DNA of 64,000 bases, taken from Pseudolabrys sp. (GTDB taxonomy: Bacteria > Pseudomonadota > Alphaproteobacteria > Rhizobiales > Xanthobacteraceae). Below, in pieces: positions 42,454 through 52,114 of the stretch. Where the stretch lies: positions 198,984 through 262,983 of the forward strand of contig JALHRB010000001.1 in the NCBI GenBank assembly GCA_022841665.1. The letters run 5' to 3'. The notes under the pieces were generated by a model. It made no database searches. It was not told the DNA's origin and saw only the letters and a list, made by a program, of their open reading frames with translations. Position numbers and translations under genes: made by a program. The number at the start of each line of letters is the position of its first letter. The first letter of the stretch is position 1.

Positions 42454-43701
42454 ATGCTTCAACTGCAATCGGCGCTCGGCGTCGTGGCGCTCATCGGCTT
42501 TGCCTTCGCGATCAGCGAGAACCGCCGCGCCGTGCAGTGGAAGAGCGCGGCGGTCGCGCTGCTGATCACTTTCGCCACCGCCATTCTTCTGCTGAAGGTG
42601 CCGCACATCGCGGCGGCCTTTGCCGGCATCGGGCGGGCGGTGGACGCGGTGAGTGCGGCCGCGCGCGCCGGCACCTCCTTCGTGTTCGGCTATATCGGCG
42701 GCGGCGCCCTGCCCTTCGCGCTGACGACGCCGGGCGCCGATTTCGTGCTCGCCTTCCAGGCGCTGCCGATCGTGCTCTTGATGAGCGTGCTGACCACGCT
42801 GCTGTTTCACTGGCGCATCCTGCCGCCGATCGTGCGCGGCTTCTCATGGGCCTTGCAGCGCACGCTCAGCGTCGGCGGCGCGGTCGGGCTGTCGACGGCG
42901 GCCAACATCTTCCTCGGCATGGTGGAGGCGCCGTTGTTCATCCGGCCGTATCTGGCGCGGCTGACGCGCAGCGAATTGTTCATGGTGATGACCGGCGGCA
43001 TGGCCGGCATCGCCGGCACGGTGTTCGTGCTCTATGCCACCATCCTGCGCGACATCATCCCCGGCGTCGCCGGGCACATCCTGGTCGCCTCCATCGTCAG
43101 CGCGCCGGCGGCGCTGCTGGTCAGCCGCCTGATGGTGCCGGAAGGCCCGGCCAAGCCCACCGGCGGCGAGGTCAAGATCGGGCCGGTCGCCGACAACACC
43201 ATGGACGCCATCGTGCGCGGCACCGCGGCCGGGCTCGAACTGCTGCTCAACATCATCGCCATGTTGATCGTGCTGGTGGCGCTGGTCGCGCTCGCCAACG
43301 CGATCCTGAGCCTGCTGCCGGACGTGGCCGGCGCGCCGGTCACGTTGCAGCGCCTGCTCGGCATCGTCATGGCGCCGGTCACCTGGCTGATGGGCGTGCC
43401 CTGGGAGCAGGCGGCGACCGCCGGTTCGCTGATGGGCATCAAGACGGTGCTCAACGAGTTGATCGCCTATGTCGAGCTGTCGAAGCTGCCGGCCGACGCG
43501 CTCGACCCGCGCGCGCGCGTCATCATGCTCTATGCATTGTGCGGCTTCGCCAACTTCGGCTCGCTCGGCATCATGCTCGCCGGGCTGACGGTGATGGCGC
43601 CGGAGCGGCGCGCCGACATCATCTCGCTCGGCGGCAAGTCGATCGTGTCCGGCACGCTGACGACGTGCCTGATGGGCGCGATCGTGGGGGTGATGAGCTA
43701 G
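42454..43701 (+). CDS. Concentrative nucleoside transporter (CNT/NupC family)
   Basis: 415 residues with about ten membrane helices. Family landmarks: GTSFVFGYIG, GGAVGLSTAANIFLGMVEAPLFIRPYL and GSLMGIKTVLNELIAYVEL, the latter two containing the nucleoside/sodium-binding helical hairpins. ALCGFANFGSLGIML is also conserved. Couples nucleoside import to sodium or proton flow. RBS GGGGGAACGG. Which nucleosides are carried is not clear from sequence. Confidence 0.94.
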   Translation: MLQLQSALGVVALIGFAFAISENRRAVQWKSAAVALLITFATAILLLKVPHIAAAFAGIGRAVDAVSAAARAGTSFVFGYIGGGALPFALTTPGADFVLAFQALPIVLLMSVLTTLLFHWRILPPIVRGFSWALQRTLSVGGAVGLSTAANIFLGMVEAPLFIRPYLARLTRSELFMVMTGGMAGIAGTVFVLYATILRDIIPGVAGHILVASIVSAPAALLVSRLMVPEGPAKPTGGEVKIGPVADNTMDAIVRGTAAGLELLLNIIAMLIVLVALVALANAILSLLPDVAGAPVTLQRLLGIVMAPVTWLMGVPWEQAATAGSLMGIKTVLNELIAYVELSKLPADALDPRARVIMLYALCGFANFGSLGIMLAGLTVMAPERRADIISLGGKSIVSGTLTTCLMGAIVGVMS

Positions 43702-43707
43702 CGCGCG

Positions 43708-43977
43708 CTAGTGCAACCTGAATTCGGAGCCGACCGCCTTCAGCTCGGCCGGCTTGATGAGCTTGCAGTGCGCCACCTGCACCGAGTGCAACGGCCCTTC
43801 CAGCTTCTCCTGCCAGAAGGCCAGGAAGCGGGTGAGCTCGGGAAATTCGGGGAAAAGGTCGTAGGCCTGCCAGACGTAGGACTGCAGCAGCCAATGGTGA
43901 TCGGGACGGCGGTACAAGATGTGCGCGGTGGTCAGACCGTAGCCATTCACCTGCTTCAGGAAGTCCTTCGAAACCAT
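43708..43977 (-). CDS. Usg family protein
   Basis: 89 residues. KDFLKQVNGYGLTTAHILYRRPDHHWLLQSYVWQAYDLFPEFPELTRFLAFWQEKLEGPLHSVQVAH is the usg signature found across Rhizobiales. The function has not been established. Two starts are possible: ATG 43977 (MVSKDFLK, GGAGGG upstream) or ATG 44013 (METSSPTT, GGAGGAA upstream); I chose the shorter as it matches usual family starts. Ends 7 bp from the CNT stop, tail to tail. Confidence 0.88.
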   Translation of the reverse strand: MVSKDFLKQVNGYGLTTAHILYRRPDHHWLLQSYVWQAYDLFPEFPELTRFLAFWQEKLEGPLHSVQVAHCKLIKPAELKAVGSEFRLH

Positions 43978-44176
43978 TTCAGCCCTCCGTGTGGTCGGAC
44001 TTGAAGTTTCCATTCCCGGCTTCCTCCATTGCAAGCCGAAAAGGTAAACAAGTTGTTTAAAATCAAAGCGTTAGCAGCAGATCGCCTCGCCTGCTAACAG
44101 CCCTGCCCTGGCGCTCAAGGTCCGGGTGGCGCTAACGCCAAGGCCGCGGCCGCTGTTCCCGCCAGTCCGTTAACCA

Positions 44177-44205
44177 TTGAAACTCAAGCAATTTCCGAAT
44201 TTGTT
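44177..44205 (+). promoter_or_regulatory. Candidate housekeeping promoter of groESL
   Basis: TTGAAA (44177-44182), 17-bp spacer, TTTGTT (44200-44205). The -35 is good, the -10 weak. The CIRCE element begins at 44204 and would cover the start site, the usual geometry for HrcA repression. Confidence 0.5.
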
Positions 44206-44230
44206 GGCACTCCGCCCGGATGAGTGCTAA
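44204..44230. promoter_or_regulatory. CIRCE element (HrcA operator) of groESL
   Basis: TTGGCACTC-N9-GAGTGCTAA, one mismatch from the consensus TTAGCACTC-N9-GAGTGCTAA. It lies 120 bp before groES. HrcA binds this operator and represses until heat shock. The hrcA gene is not in the window. Confidence 0.95.
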
Positions 44231-44247
44231 AAAATTTTTGGATGCCC

Positions 44248-44275
44248 CTTGCGAGAGAAAACTGCGCACCCATCT
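44248..44275 (+). promoter_or_regulatory. Candidate RpoH (sigma-32) promoter of groESL
   Basis: CTTG (44248-44251), a 17-nt spacer and CCCATCT (44269-44275), close to the alphaproteobacterial heat-shock consensus CTTG-N16/17-CYTATNT. It lies downstream of the CIRCE element, so this transcript would start inside the leader. Predicted by eye only. Confidence 0.5.
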
Positions 44276-44350
44276 GGGCGCACAGGTGCTGGTAGGGGAA
44301 TGCACCAGCAACCGAAAAACAATTGTTTTCAACTACCTAGGAGGACTGCC

Positions 44351-44668
44351 ATGAAGTTCCGCCCGCTTCACGACCGCGTCGTCGTCAAGCGCATCGATGC
44401 CGAGGAAAAGACCGCCGGCGGCATCATCATTCCCGACACTGCCAAAGAGAAGCCGAGCCAGGGCGAGATCGTCGCCGTCGGCCCCGGCGGCCGCGACGAG
44501 AGCGGCAAGCTCATTCCGATCGACCTCAAGGTCGGCGACACCGTGCTGTTCGGCAAATGGTCGGGCACCGAAGTCAAGATCGACGGTCAGGATCTCCTGA
44601 TCATGAAGGAAAGCGACATCATGGGCGTGATCGAAGGCGGCGCCGCCGCCAAGAAGAAAGCCGCCTAA
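44351..44668 (+). CDS. groES: Co-chaperonin GroES
   Basis: 105 residues. [46 protein letters not shown] is classic GroES including the mobile loop. [15 protein letters not shown] ends the domain, with an AAAKKKAA tail. Caps the GroEL ring in ATP-driven folding. The ATG at 44351 follows AGGAGG; the longer track start is in the leader. Upstream lie CIRCE and a candidate RpoH promoter; groEL follows after a 141-bp repeat-filled gap. Confidence 0.97.
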   Translation: MKFRPLHDRVVVKRIDAEEKTAGGIIIPDTAKEKPSQGEIVAVGPGGRDESGKLIPIDLKVGDTVLFGKWSGTEVKIDGQDLLIMKESDIMGVIEGGAAAKKKAA

Positions 44669-44677
44669 GGCAACCGC

Positions 44678-44786
44678 CCTCGTCCTGAGGAGCCTGCCGC
44701 AGGCAGGCGTCTCGAAGGACGGGAGCAACGAACTCATCGGCCTCATCCTTCGAGACGCGTGCTTCGCACGCTCCTCAGGATGAGGG
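44678..44786. repeat. Palindromic repeat between groES and groEL
   Basis: Two inverted copies of about 45 nt (CCTCGTCCTGAGGAG...GTCTCGAAGGACG and its inverse CCTCATCCTTCGAGACG...CTCCTCAGGATGAGG), each with its own inner hairpin (GCCTGCCGCAGGC; GCGTGCTTCGCACGC). It is a Bradyrhizobiaceae-type intergenic repeat and occupies most of the gap inside an operon. Confidence 0.9.
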
Positions 44787-44791
44787 TCTAG

Positions 44792-46459
<1,668 letters not shown>

Positions 46460-46476
46460 GCGACGCGCAAGCGTCG

Positions 46477-46531
46477 TCCCGGACGCGGTGCAACACGAGC
46501 GAAAGCGAAGTGGTGCACCGCAGATCCGGGA
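46477..46531. repeat. Palindromic repeat after groEL
   Basis: Imperfect palindrome with ends TCCCGGACGCGGTGCA and TGCACCGCAGATCCGGGA, enclosing GAGCGAAAGCGAAGTG. The family is related to the repeat at 33066-33183. Located between the groEL stop and its terminator. Confidence 0.8.
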
Positions 46532-46550
46532 GCGATCCAACAAAATACGA

Positions 46551-46579
46551 AGGCCCGGGAGAAATCCCGGGCCTTTTGC
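46551..46579 (+). terminator. Intrinsic terminator of groESL
   Basis: Perfect 10-bp stem AGGCCCGGGA/TCCCGGGCCT with loop GAAA, then TTTGC. The tetraloop and GC-rich stem make this a strong terminator despite the short T-run. Confidence 0.85.
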
Positions 46580-46637
46580 TTTGCGCCGGCATGCAGCTGT
46601 CCGGGAACGGCGCGGCCGCCGGCTATCCGTACGACGC

Positions 46638-46946
46638 CTACACTCGTTGCATGACGGTTTTGTACGACGGGGGTCCAGAATACCGGGAAAGCACCGCGGT
46701 GAAAGTCGCGGGCGCATAACCCGCCAGTTCGGCCGTGACCTGATAGGTCCCCTCGCCAAGGCCCATCAGCGACCATTTTCCCGCACCGGGCCCCTCCGGT
46801 TTCGCGATCATAGCGCCTCTCCCGGTCCCGAGAGAAAGCTTCACGACGACGTTGGCCAATCCTTTGTTACCGGCGTCGACGACGATGCCCTGTATGTGGC
46901 AAGGACCTTCGGGCAGCGTGCCAATGCCATATGGAGAAGCGGACAT
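46638..46946 (-). CDS. Small carboxypeptidase-regulatory-like domain protein
   Basis: 102 residues. IQGIVVDAGNKGLANVVVKLSLGTG and WSLMGLGEGTYQVTAELAGYAPATFTAVL match the carboxypeptidase-regulatory-like/Cna-B-like beta-sandwich fold (G-x-V-x-D...GLANV...W/Y-x-L...G-x-Y-x-V). No signal peptide. The ATG at 46946 (MSASPYGI) has AGGATCG upstream; the longer track start covers unlike sequence. Base composition is lower in GC than most neighbours. Function unknown. It ends close to the groEL terminator in the opposite direction. Confidence 0.65.
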   Translation of the reverse strand: MSASPYGIGTLPEGPCHIQGIVVDAGNKGLANVVVKLSLGTGRGAMIAKPEGPGAGKWSLMGLGEGTYQVTAELAGYAPATFTAVLSRYSGPPSYKTVMQRV

Positions 46947-47220
46947 GGTCGATCCTGTTGCGGTTACGCGAATAAAATAAATGCACAACTTATGGTAGTT
47001 GGCAACCCGCGCGGCGGCTCGACTCCGCGCGGGGTGACGGAGAGAGTCGGGTGCGGTCTTGGGAATCGGGTGGCACCGCACGCGCCAAAAATGAGAACGA
47101 CCACTCAACTCGGCGCGCGTTCATCCGGCGTCGCCGCGTCGAAAGTGGCCGTTGGCGGTGGACATACGCAACGCTCCACCACACTTGCAAAGCACCTTAC
47201 AGCCCCGAAATGACAAGGAC

Positions 47221-48027
47221 ATGACAAGCACGGGCAAAATCTATGTCGGCATCGGCGGCTGGACCTACGAGCCGTGGCGCGGCGTGTTCTATCCCAAGGG
47301 CTTGCCGCACGCGAAGGAGCTGTCCTACGCGGCCGCGCGCCTGACCTCGATCGAGGTCAACGGCACCTTCTACAGCACCATGAAGCCGGCGAGCTTCCGC
47401 AAATGGGCGTCGGAGGCGCCGGACGGCTTCGTGTTTGCGCTGAAAGGTCCGCGCTATGCCGTAAACCGGCGCGTGCTCAAGGAGGCGGGCGACTCGATCA
47501 AGCGCTTTCTCGACTCCGGCATCGCCGAGCTTGGGCCAAAGCTCGGGCCTTTGCTCTGGCAGTTCGCGCCGACCAAGAAATTCGACGCGGCCGATTTCGG
47601 CGGCTTCCTCGAACTGCTGCCGAAGACCCTCGACGGGCACGCGCTGCGCCACGTCGTCGAGGTGCGCAACGACAGCTTCAAGACGCCGGAGTTCATTGCT
47701 TTGTGCCGCAAGGCCAATGTCGCCATCTGCTATGCCGAGCACGAGACTTACACCGAGATCGCCGACGCGACCTCCGACTTCGTCTATGCGCGGCTGCAGA
47801 AGGGCGACGAGAAACTCAAGAACGGCTACCCGCCGAAGGCGCTCGACGCCTGGGCCGCGCGCGCCAAGACCTGGGCCAAAGGCAGCACGCCCGCCGACCT
47901 GCCGCGCGTGGACAAGAAGGCCGCGCCGGCCAAGACGCCGCGCGATACGTTCATCTATTTCATACACGAGGCCAAGGTGCGCGCGCCGGCGGCGGCGATG
48001 GCGCTGATCGAGCGGGTGATCGCATGA
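47221..48027 (+). CDS. DUF72 family protein
   Basis: 268 residues, predicted TIM-barrel. IYVGIGGWTYEPWRGVFYPKGL, LTSIEVNGTFYSTMKPASFRKWASEAPDGFVFALKGPR and HVVEVRNDSF are signature motifs. YFIHEAKVRAPAAAMALIERV ends the protein, where the usual family motif is YFNNDxxGxA(A)xNA. Function not established. The ATG at 47221 fits the family start. Its stop overlaps the start of the DUF488 gene (ATGA), and DUF72-DUF488 pairs recur in other genomes. Confidence 0.92.
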   Translation: MTSTGKIYVGIGGWTYEPWRGVFYPKGLPHAKELSYAAARLTSIEVNGTFYSTMKPASFRKWASEAPDGFVFALKGPRYAVNRRVLKEAGDSIKRFLDSGIAELGPKLGPLLWQFAPTKKFDAADFGGFLELLPKTLDGHALRHVVEVRNDSFKTPEFIALCRKANVAICYAEHETYTEIADATSDFVYARLQKGDEKLKNGYPPKALDAWAARAKTWAKGSTPADLPRVDKKAAPAKTPRDTFIYFIHEAKVRAPAAAMALIERVIA

Positions 48028-48623
48028 AACGGCCCCGCTCATTCCCGCGCACGCGCCGCGGCGAAGCCAAAGCAGCTTTGCTTTGGCGAAGCGGGGAGCG
48101 GGAATCCAGAGCCGAGAAACCAGATGCTCGCCGCGCTGGGCCCCCGCTTTCGCGGGGGCGAACGGGGAAAGCGAGTCCCCTGTTCACCATCGGCTACGAA
48201 CAGGCCAAGCCCGCCGCCGTGCTCGGCGAGCTCAAGCGTGCCAAGGTCGATCTCGTGGTCGACACGCGCGCGGTGGCGGCTTCGCGCCGGCCGGGATTCT
48301 CCAAGCGCGCGCTGGCGGCTTCGCTCGACGAAGCCGGCATCGCCTACGTGCATTTGCAGAAGCTCGGCACGCCGGCGGAGGGGCGCGCCGCCGCGCGCGC
48401 GGGCGACGTGAAGGCGCTGTGGCGCATCTACGACAAGCACATCAAGAAGCCCGAACCGCAGGCCGAGCTCGAAGAGCTCACCGGCCTGATCAAGTCGGGC
48501 AAGCGCATCGCCCTGCTCTGCTATTGCCGCGATCCCAGCGCCTGCCACCGCAGCCGCATCGTCGCCAATGTGCAGGAGCGGCTGAAGGTGAAGGTCGAGG
48601 ACCTGATCCCGCCGCTGTTTTGA
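48024..48623 (+). CDS. DUF488 family protein with repeat-encoded N-terminal extension
   Basis: 199 residues. The conserved domain begins only at about residue 52 (SPLFTIGYEQAKPAAVLGELKRAKVDLVVDTRAVAASRRPGFSK) and continues to LLCYCRDPSACHRSRIVANV, the DUF488 Cys motif. Residues ~6-48 are translated from a palindromic repeat (48039-48167) and are Arg/Gly/Ala-rich with no family likeness. The insertion is about 129 nt, a multiple of three, and leaves no stop. The start ATG still overlaps the DUF72 stop (ATGA). Function of the domain not established. Confidence 0.85.
   Translation: MKRPRSFPRTRRGEAKAALLWRSGERESRAEKPDARRAGPPLSRGRTGKASPLFTIGYEQAKPAAVLGELKRAKVDLVVDTRAVAASRRPGFSKRALAASLDEAGIAYVHLQKLGTPAEGRAAARAGDVKALWRIYDKHIKKPEPQAELEELTGLIKSGKRIALLCYCRDPSACHRSRIVANVQERLKVKVEDLIPPLF
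48039..48167. repeat. Palindromic repeat inserted in frame in the DUF488 gene
   Basis: About 129 nt (43 codons). Contains ATTCCCGCGC...GCGGGAATCCAG, the inner hairpin GCCAAAGC/GCTTTGGC and a CCCCCGC-TTTC-GCGGGGG hairpin near its end. Shares GGATTCCCGC and CGCTGG motifs with the repeat near 56330-56370. Ends are approximate. Confidence 0.75.
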
Positions 48624-48633
48624 CGCGCGCGCG

Positions 48634-49854
48634 TCACTCCGCCGGCTGCGCCGCGCGGCGGCTTTCGGCGCCGCCGACCAGCGCGGCGATCATGAGCGTG
48701 TTGGCGACGAAGACGGCGGCGACCGCGGCCGTCACCCACAGCACGAGCCCGAAGCCGCCCTGGTCGTAGAGCCGGCCGATGCCCCAGACCGCAGGGCCGG
48801 CCAGCGTGAAATTCAGGAAGAAGCGCATCGCATAGACGCGCCCGCGTATGGCCGGCGGCGTGTAGCGCGCCAGCACGTAGTCGTTGAGCGTGACCTGCGC
48901 GTAGATGGCGGCGATGGCGGTCGCGAGCGCCACCAGCAGCGGCCAGCCGGTCGCATAATTGAGCCAGACGACGCCGATGAGCTGCGTCACCGCCACGCCG
49001 GCGAGCAAAAAATGCGGCGCGAAGCGGTCGACCAGCCGCCCGATCGATAGCTGCGCCACCGCTCCGCACAGGAAGACCGCGGTGGCGAGGAAGCCGACCA
49101 GCGCCAGCGGAATCCCCTCGCCCAGCCGCACGTCGATGATCTTCGGCAGGGTGACGGTAAGCGCGTTGAACACGAGGCCCGACGACAGCGCGAGCGTCAT
49201 GAACAGGCCGATCACGGCAATGACCAGGCGGCGGTCGAGCTTGACGTCCTGCACATGCGGCGCTGCTACGCGGCGCGCGCCGTCCTTGGGCGTGAGCACG
49301 AGATAGGCGATGCCGGTGGCGACGAAGACGACGGCCGGAATGAAGAAGGCCCAGCGCCAGCCGATCCAGGCGGTGAGCGCGGCGGTGACGGCGGCGGCGA
49401 CCGAGACGCCGACGTTGCCGAACACGCCGTTGATCGACATCGTGCGGCCGCGATTGACCGCCTGCTCGACGATCATCGGCAGGCCGACCGGGTGATAGAT
49501 GGCGGCGAAGAAGCCGACCGCGAACAGTGCGATCGCCAGCACCGTGAAATTGGGCGCGGCGCCGACCGCGGCGGCCGAGAGCCCGGTGCCGATGAAGAAG
49601 ATCGCGATCATGTTGCGCCGGCTCCAGTGGTCGGCGAGCCAGCCGGCCGGCAGCGCGAAAAGGCCGAAGGCGGTGAAGGCCGCCGTCGAGAGCGCCAAAA
49701 GGTCGCCGTAACTGCGGCCGTAGACCGCCTCCAGGCCGATGACCACGGTCGGGAAGATCAGGATGACGTAGTGGTCGAGGAAATGCGCCCAGTTGAGGAA
49801 GCCGATGGAGCGGCGGCGGGCGGTTTCGGCGGCGGGCGAGGCGTTCTGGCTCAT
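48634..49854 (-). CDS. MFS transporter
   Basis: 406 residues, twelve predicted helices. Seen are LPAGWLADHWSRRNMIAIFFIG (motif A region after helix 2), RTMSINGVFGNVGVS and GFLATAVFLCGAVAQLSIGRLVDRFAPHFLL (motif A-like in the second half). Resembles small-molecule or sugar/organic efflux transporters of the FSR/NarK-like group; substrate unknown. It is divergent from an AraC-type regulator 84 bp away, a probable regulator-efflux pair. ATG at 49854 after GGAAG. Confidence 0.91.
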   Translation of the reverse strand: MSQNASPAAETARRRSIGFLNWAHFLDHYVILIFPTVVIGLEAVYGRSYGDLLALSTAAFTAFGLFALPAGWLADHWSRRNMIAIFFIGTGLSAAAVGAAPNFTVLAIALFAVGFFAAIYHPVGLPMIVEQAVNRGRTMSINGVFGNVGVSVAAAVTAALTAWIGWRWAFFIPAVVFVATGIAYLVLTPKDGARRVAAPHVQDVKLDRRLVIAVIGLFMTLALSSGLVFNALTVTLPKIIDVRLGEGIPLALVGFLATAVFLCGAVAQLSIGRLVDRFAPHFLLAGVAVTQLIGVVWLNYATGWPLLVALATAIAAIYAQVTLNDYVLARYTPPAIRGRVYAMRFFLNFTLAGPAVWGIGRLYDQGGFGLVLWVTAAVAAVFVANTLMIAALVGGAESRRAAQPAE

Positions 49855-49938
49855 GGACTTCCGATTCCAGCGCTAATCGGCACCCATATAGCCCTTGCCT
49901 TTTCGCGATGTTAGGTCGATTTTCGTCGCAAACAGGCC

Positions 49939-50709
49939 ATGACAACCCCGGTCTACCGCCGCAATCTCGACGACGCCCCGCGCCCGGTCGCGGTGATGGC
50001 GAAGGCGTGGGGGAATGGCGAGCATATTCCCCTGCACATGCACCGGCGCGGCCAGCTCCTGCACGCGGTGCGTGGCGTGATGCGCGTGGAAACGGAAGGC
50101 GCCGCCTGGATCGTGCCGCCGGCGCGCGCGCTCTGGCTGCCGCCGGAATTGCCGCACAGCGTCACCATGCGCAGCCATACCGACATGCGCACGCTCTATA
50201 TCGACCCGGCCGCCTGCGAAGGCCTGCCGCGCCAGCCGCTGCTGGTGGAGATTTCCGGTCTGCTGCGCGAGCTGATCCTGGCGCTGCTGGAGGAGCCGGC
50301 CGACTACGCCGAAAGCGGCCGCGGCGGCATCGTCGCACGGCTGATCCTCACCGAACTCGGCCGCCTGCGCGAGCGGCGGCTGGACGTGCCGATGCCGCGC
50401 GATCCGCGCGCGCTCCGCGTCGCCCGCGCGCTGCTCAACGATTCCGGCATCGCGTATGGCCTCGACCGCTGGGCCGACGAGGCCGGCGCCAGCCGGCGCA
50501 CCCTCGCCCGCCTGTTCCGCAGCGAGACCGGCCTCGGCTTCGCCGAATGGCGGGCGCGACTGCGGGCGATCGACGCGCTCGCCCGGCTGTCGGAAGGCGC
50601 CTCGGTCAAGGAAACCGCGCGCTCGGTCGGCTACGCCAGCGCGAGCGCCTTCTCGGCCATGATCCGCCGCACGCTTGGTGAGCCGCCCCGGCGGCTGGCG
50701 CGGCCTTAA
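49939..50709 (+). CDS. AraC-family regulator with cupin sensor domain
   Basis: 256 residues. N-terminal cupin-like part (about 15-100): GEHIPLHMHRRGQLLHAVRGVMRVETEGAAWIVPPARALWLPPELPHSV. Two C-terminal HTH motifs (about 165-250): LDRWADEAGASRRTLARLFRSETGLGFAEWRARLR and SVKETARSVGYASASAFSAMIRRTLG. Resembles NimR/YdeK-type regulators controlling a divergent efflux pump, here the MFS gene. The ligand is unknown. Confidence 0.93.
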   Translation: MTTPVYRRNLDDAPRPVAVMAKAWGNGEHIPLHMHRRGQLLHAVRGVMRVETEGAAWIVPPARALWLPPELPHSVTMRSHTDMRTLYIDPAACEGLPRQPLLVEISGLLRELILALLEEPADYAESGRGGIVARLILTELGRLRERRLDVPMPRDPRALRVARALLNDSGIAYGLDRWADEAGASRRTLARLFRSETGLGFAEWRARLRAIDALARLSEGASVKETARSVGYASASAFSAMIRRTLGEPPRRLARP

Positions 50710-50824
50710 GAGTCCGGCCGGCGCAATCCGGGTTGGACAACAACCCGTCACTTCCTTTAAGTTGTATTTTACCGCCGTGGCCGTGTATCAGGGCGACGGC
50801 ACCAGGGCCGCGTGAGAGGCCTCG

Positions 50825-51583
50825 ATGTGTTGCGGAAGGCGCGTCCGCGCGGCGACGGCCGTCGCCGCGGCCTTCATTTTTTGTTGCCCCGGCCTCGCCG
50901 CCGGCCCCGCGCGGGCCGGCGACCCCGAAGAGGCGCGCGTCATCGTCTTTTCCGGCCGCGACCTCTGGCGCAACGGTGCCTTCACCCATACCGGCCTGCT
51001 CGTCGCGCCCGGCGGCTTCGAGCAGGACGGCTTGATGCTGAAGACGCTCTATGGCGCCGGCGTCTATCGCTATTACTCCGGCTATCTCGGCGGATTCGTG
51101 AAGGGCTTCGAAGGCCAGGCACTTGTCATGCCCGGCTGGCGGCACAAGCGCGGCAATCTCGAAACCAAAGTCTTTTTCGGCCTCGATCTGCAGCACCACA
51201 GGCTGTGGCCGGCCGACCCGGGCAACCGCCTTTCCGGCCACGCCGTCGGCCTGCGCTTTGCCGCCGAGTTCTGGTACGACCTCGCGCCCGACATGGTCGT
51301 CTTCGGCGACCTGTCGCTCTCCTCAGTCGCCACCAGCAGTTCCGGCCGCATCGCTTTCGGGCGCATGGCGATGGAGGAGATGCTCGGCGGCTTCTACCTC
51401 GGGCCGGAGGTCGCCTATTTCGGCTCCGACGGCTACCGTCATCTGCGCGTCGGCTTCCACATCACCTCGATGAAGACCGAGGCGAACGAATGGTCGGCGG
51501 CGATCGGCTGGGCCGGTGACAGCGAGAAGCGCGCGAGCCCCTACGTGCGGCTCAACCTGTCGACCAGGATAGCAAACGACTAA
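50825..51583 (+). CDS. Cellulose biosynthesis protein BcsS-like
   Basis: 252 residues with a Sec signal peptide (AAVAAAFIFCCPGLAAGPARA). The mature part resembles BcsS (CBP_BcsS): VIVFSGRDLWRNGAFTHTGLLVAPGGFEQDGLMLKTLYGAGVYRYYSG and GLDLQHHRLWPADPGNRLSGHAVGLRFAAEFWYDL, predicted as outer-membrane beta-strands. BcsS is found with rhizobial cellulose synthase genes, but none is in this window. ATG at 50825 after GAGAGG. Function inferred from family only. Confidence 0.85.
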   Translation: MCCGRRVRAATAVAAAFIFCCPGLAAGPARAGDPEEARVIVFSGRDLWRNGAFTHTGLLVAPGGFEQDGLMLKTLYGAGVYRYYSGYLGGFVKGFEGQALVMPGWRHKRGNLETKVFFGLDLQHHRLWPADPGNRLSGHAVGLRFAAEFWYDLAPDMVVFGDLSLSSVATSSSGRIAFGRMAMEEMLGGFYLGPEVAYFGSDGYRHLRVGFHITSMKTEANEWSAAIGWAGDSEKRASPYVRLNLSTRIAND

Positions 51584-51643
51584 TCCAGCGTGCGCCGGAA
51601 TCGCGTGACCGCGATCGGTAGCTTGGCGCCGTAGCCGGATCGC

Positions 51644-52045
51644 TCAGCCCTTGGCGTCGCAAAAGAAGGTGCGGATGACGCATTCCTTGCCGCCGGCGCT
51701 GTAGCAGGACTTGAGCGCGTCGTTCTGGCTGCGGCCGAGGCGCGAGCCCTTGCCCCAGCCGTGCGCGCCGCAGGGGTTGGCGAAATCGACGGCGTAGGCA
51801 GCGCAGCCGCGCTTCACCGTAGCTACGACGCGACAGGTGTTGCCCTGGCATTTGTCGAGCGCGCTTTTGCTGGCGTCGTCGGTGCTGCCGAAGTCATAAG
51901 CTTCGCCAAAGGCGCCGCAGGAGCCGATGGCGAGCGCGCCGGCCGCCCGCGCGGTGTTCAAGGTGACCAGCATCACGGTCACGCTGGCCAGCAACAAGGC
52001 GGCGGCGACCAGCACACTCATGACTGGTGCATGCGTTTTGGTCAC
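51644..52045 (-). CDS. DUF4189-domain protein
   Basis: 133 residues. A membrane-type or signal helix (VLVAAALLLASVTVMLVTLNTARA) precedes the domain: GALAIGSCGAFGEAYDFGSTDDASKSALDKCQGNTCRVVATVKRGCAAYAVDFANPCGAHGWGKGSRLGRSQNDALKSCYSAGGKECVIRTFFCDAKG. The regularly spaced cysteines (at least seven) suggest several disulfides, as in other DUF4189 proteins. Start taken as GTG at 52045; ATG 52021 is an alternative. Periplasmic or outer membrane-facing; function unknown. Confidence 0.86.
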   Translation of the reverse strand: MTKTHAPVMSVLVAAALLLASVTVMLVTLNTARAAGALAIGSCGAFGEAYDFGSTDDASKSALDKCQGNTCRVVATVKRGCAAYAVDFANPCGAHGWGKGSRLGRSQNDALKSCYSAGGKECVIRTFFCDAKG

Positions 52046-52114
52046 GGCCCTTCCCCACCTCAAGCGTCGAAGCCAGATAGGGCTGAGTCGCGTAACCGAT
52101 CAACGATTCGAGTC

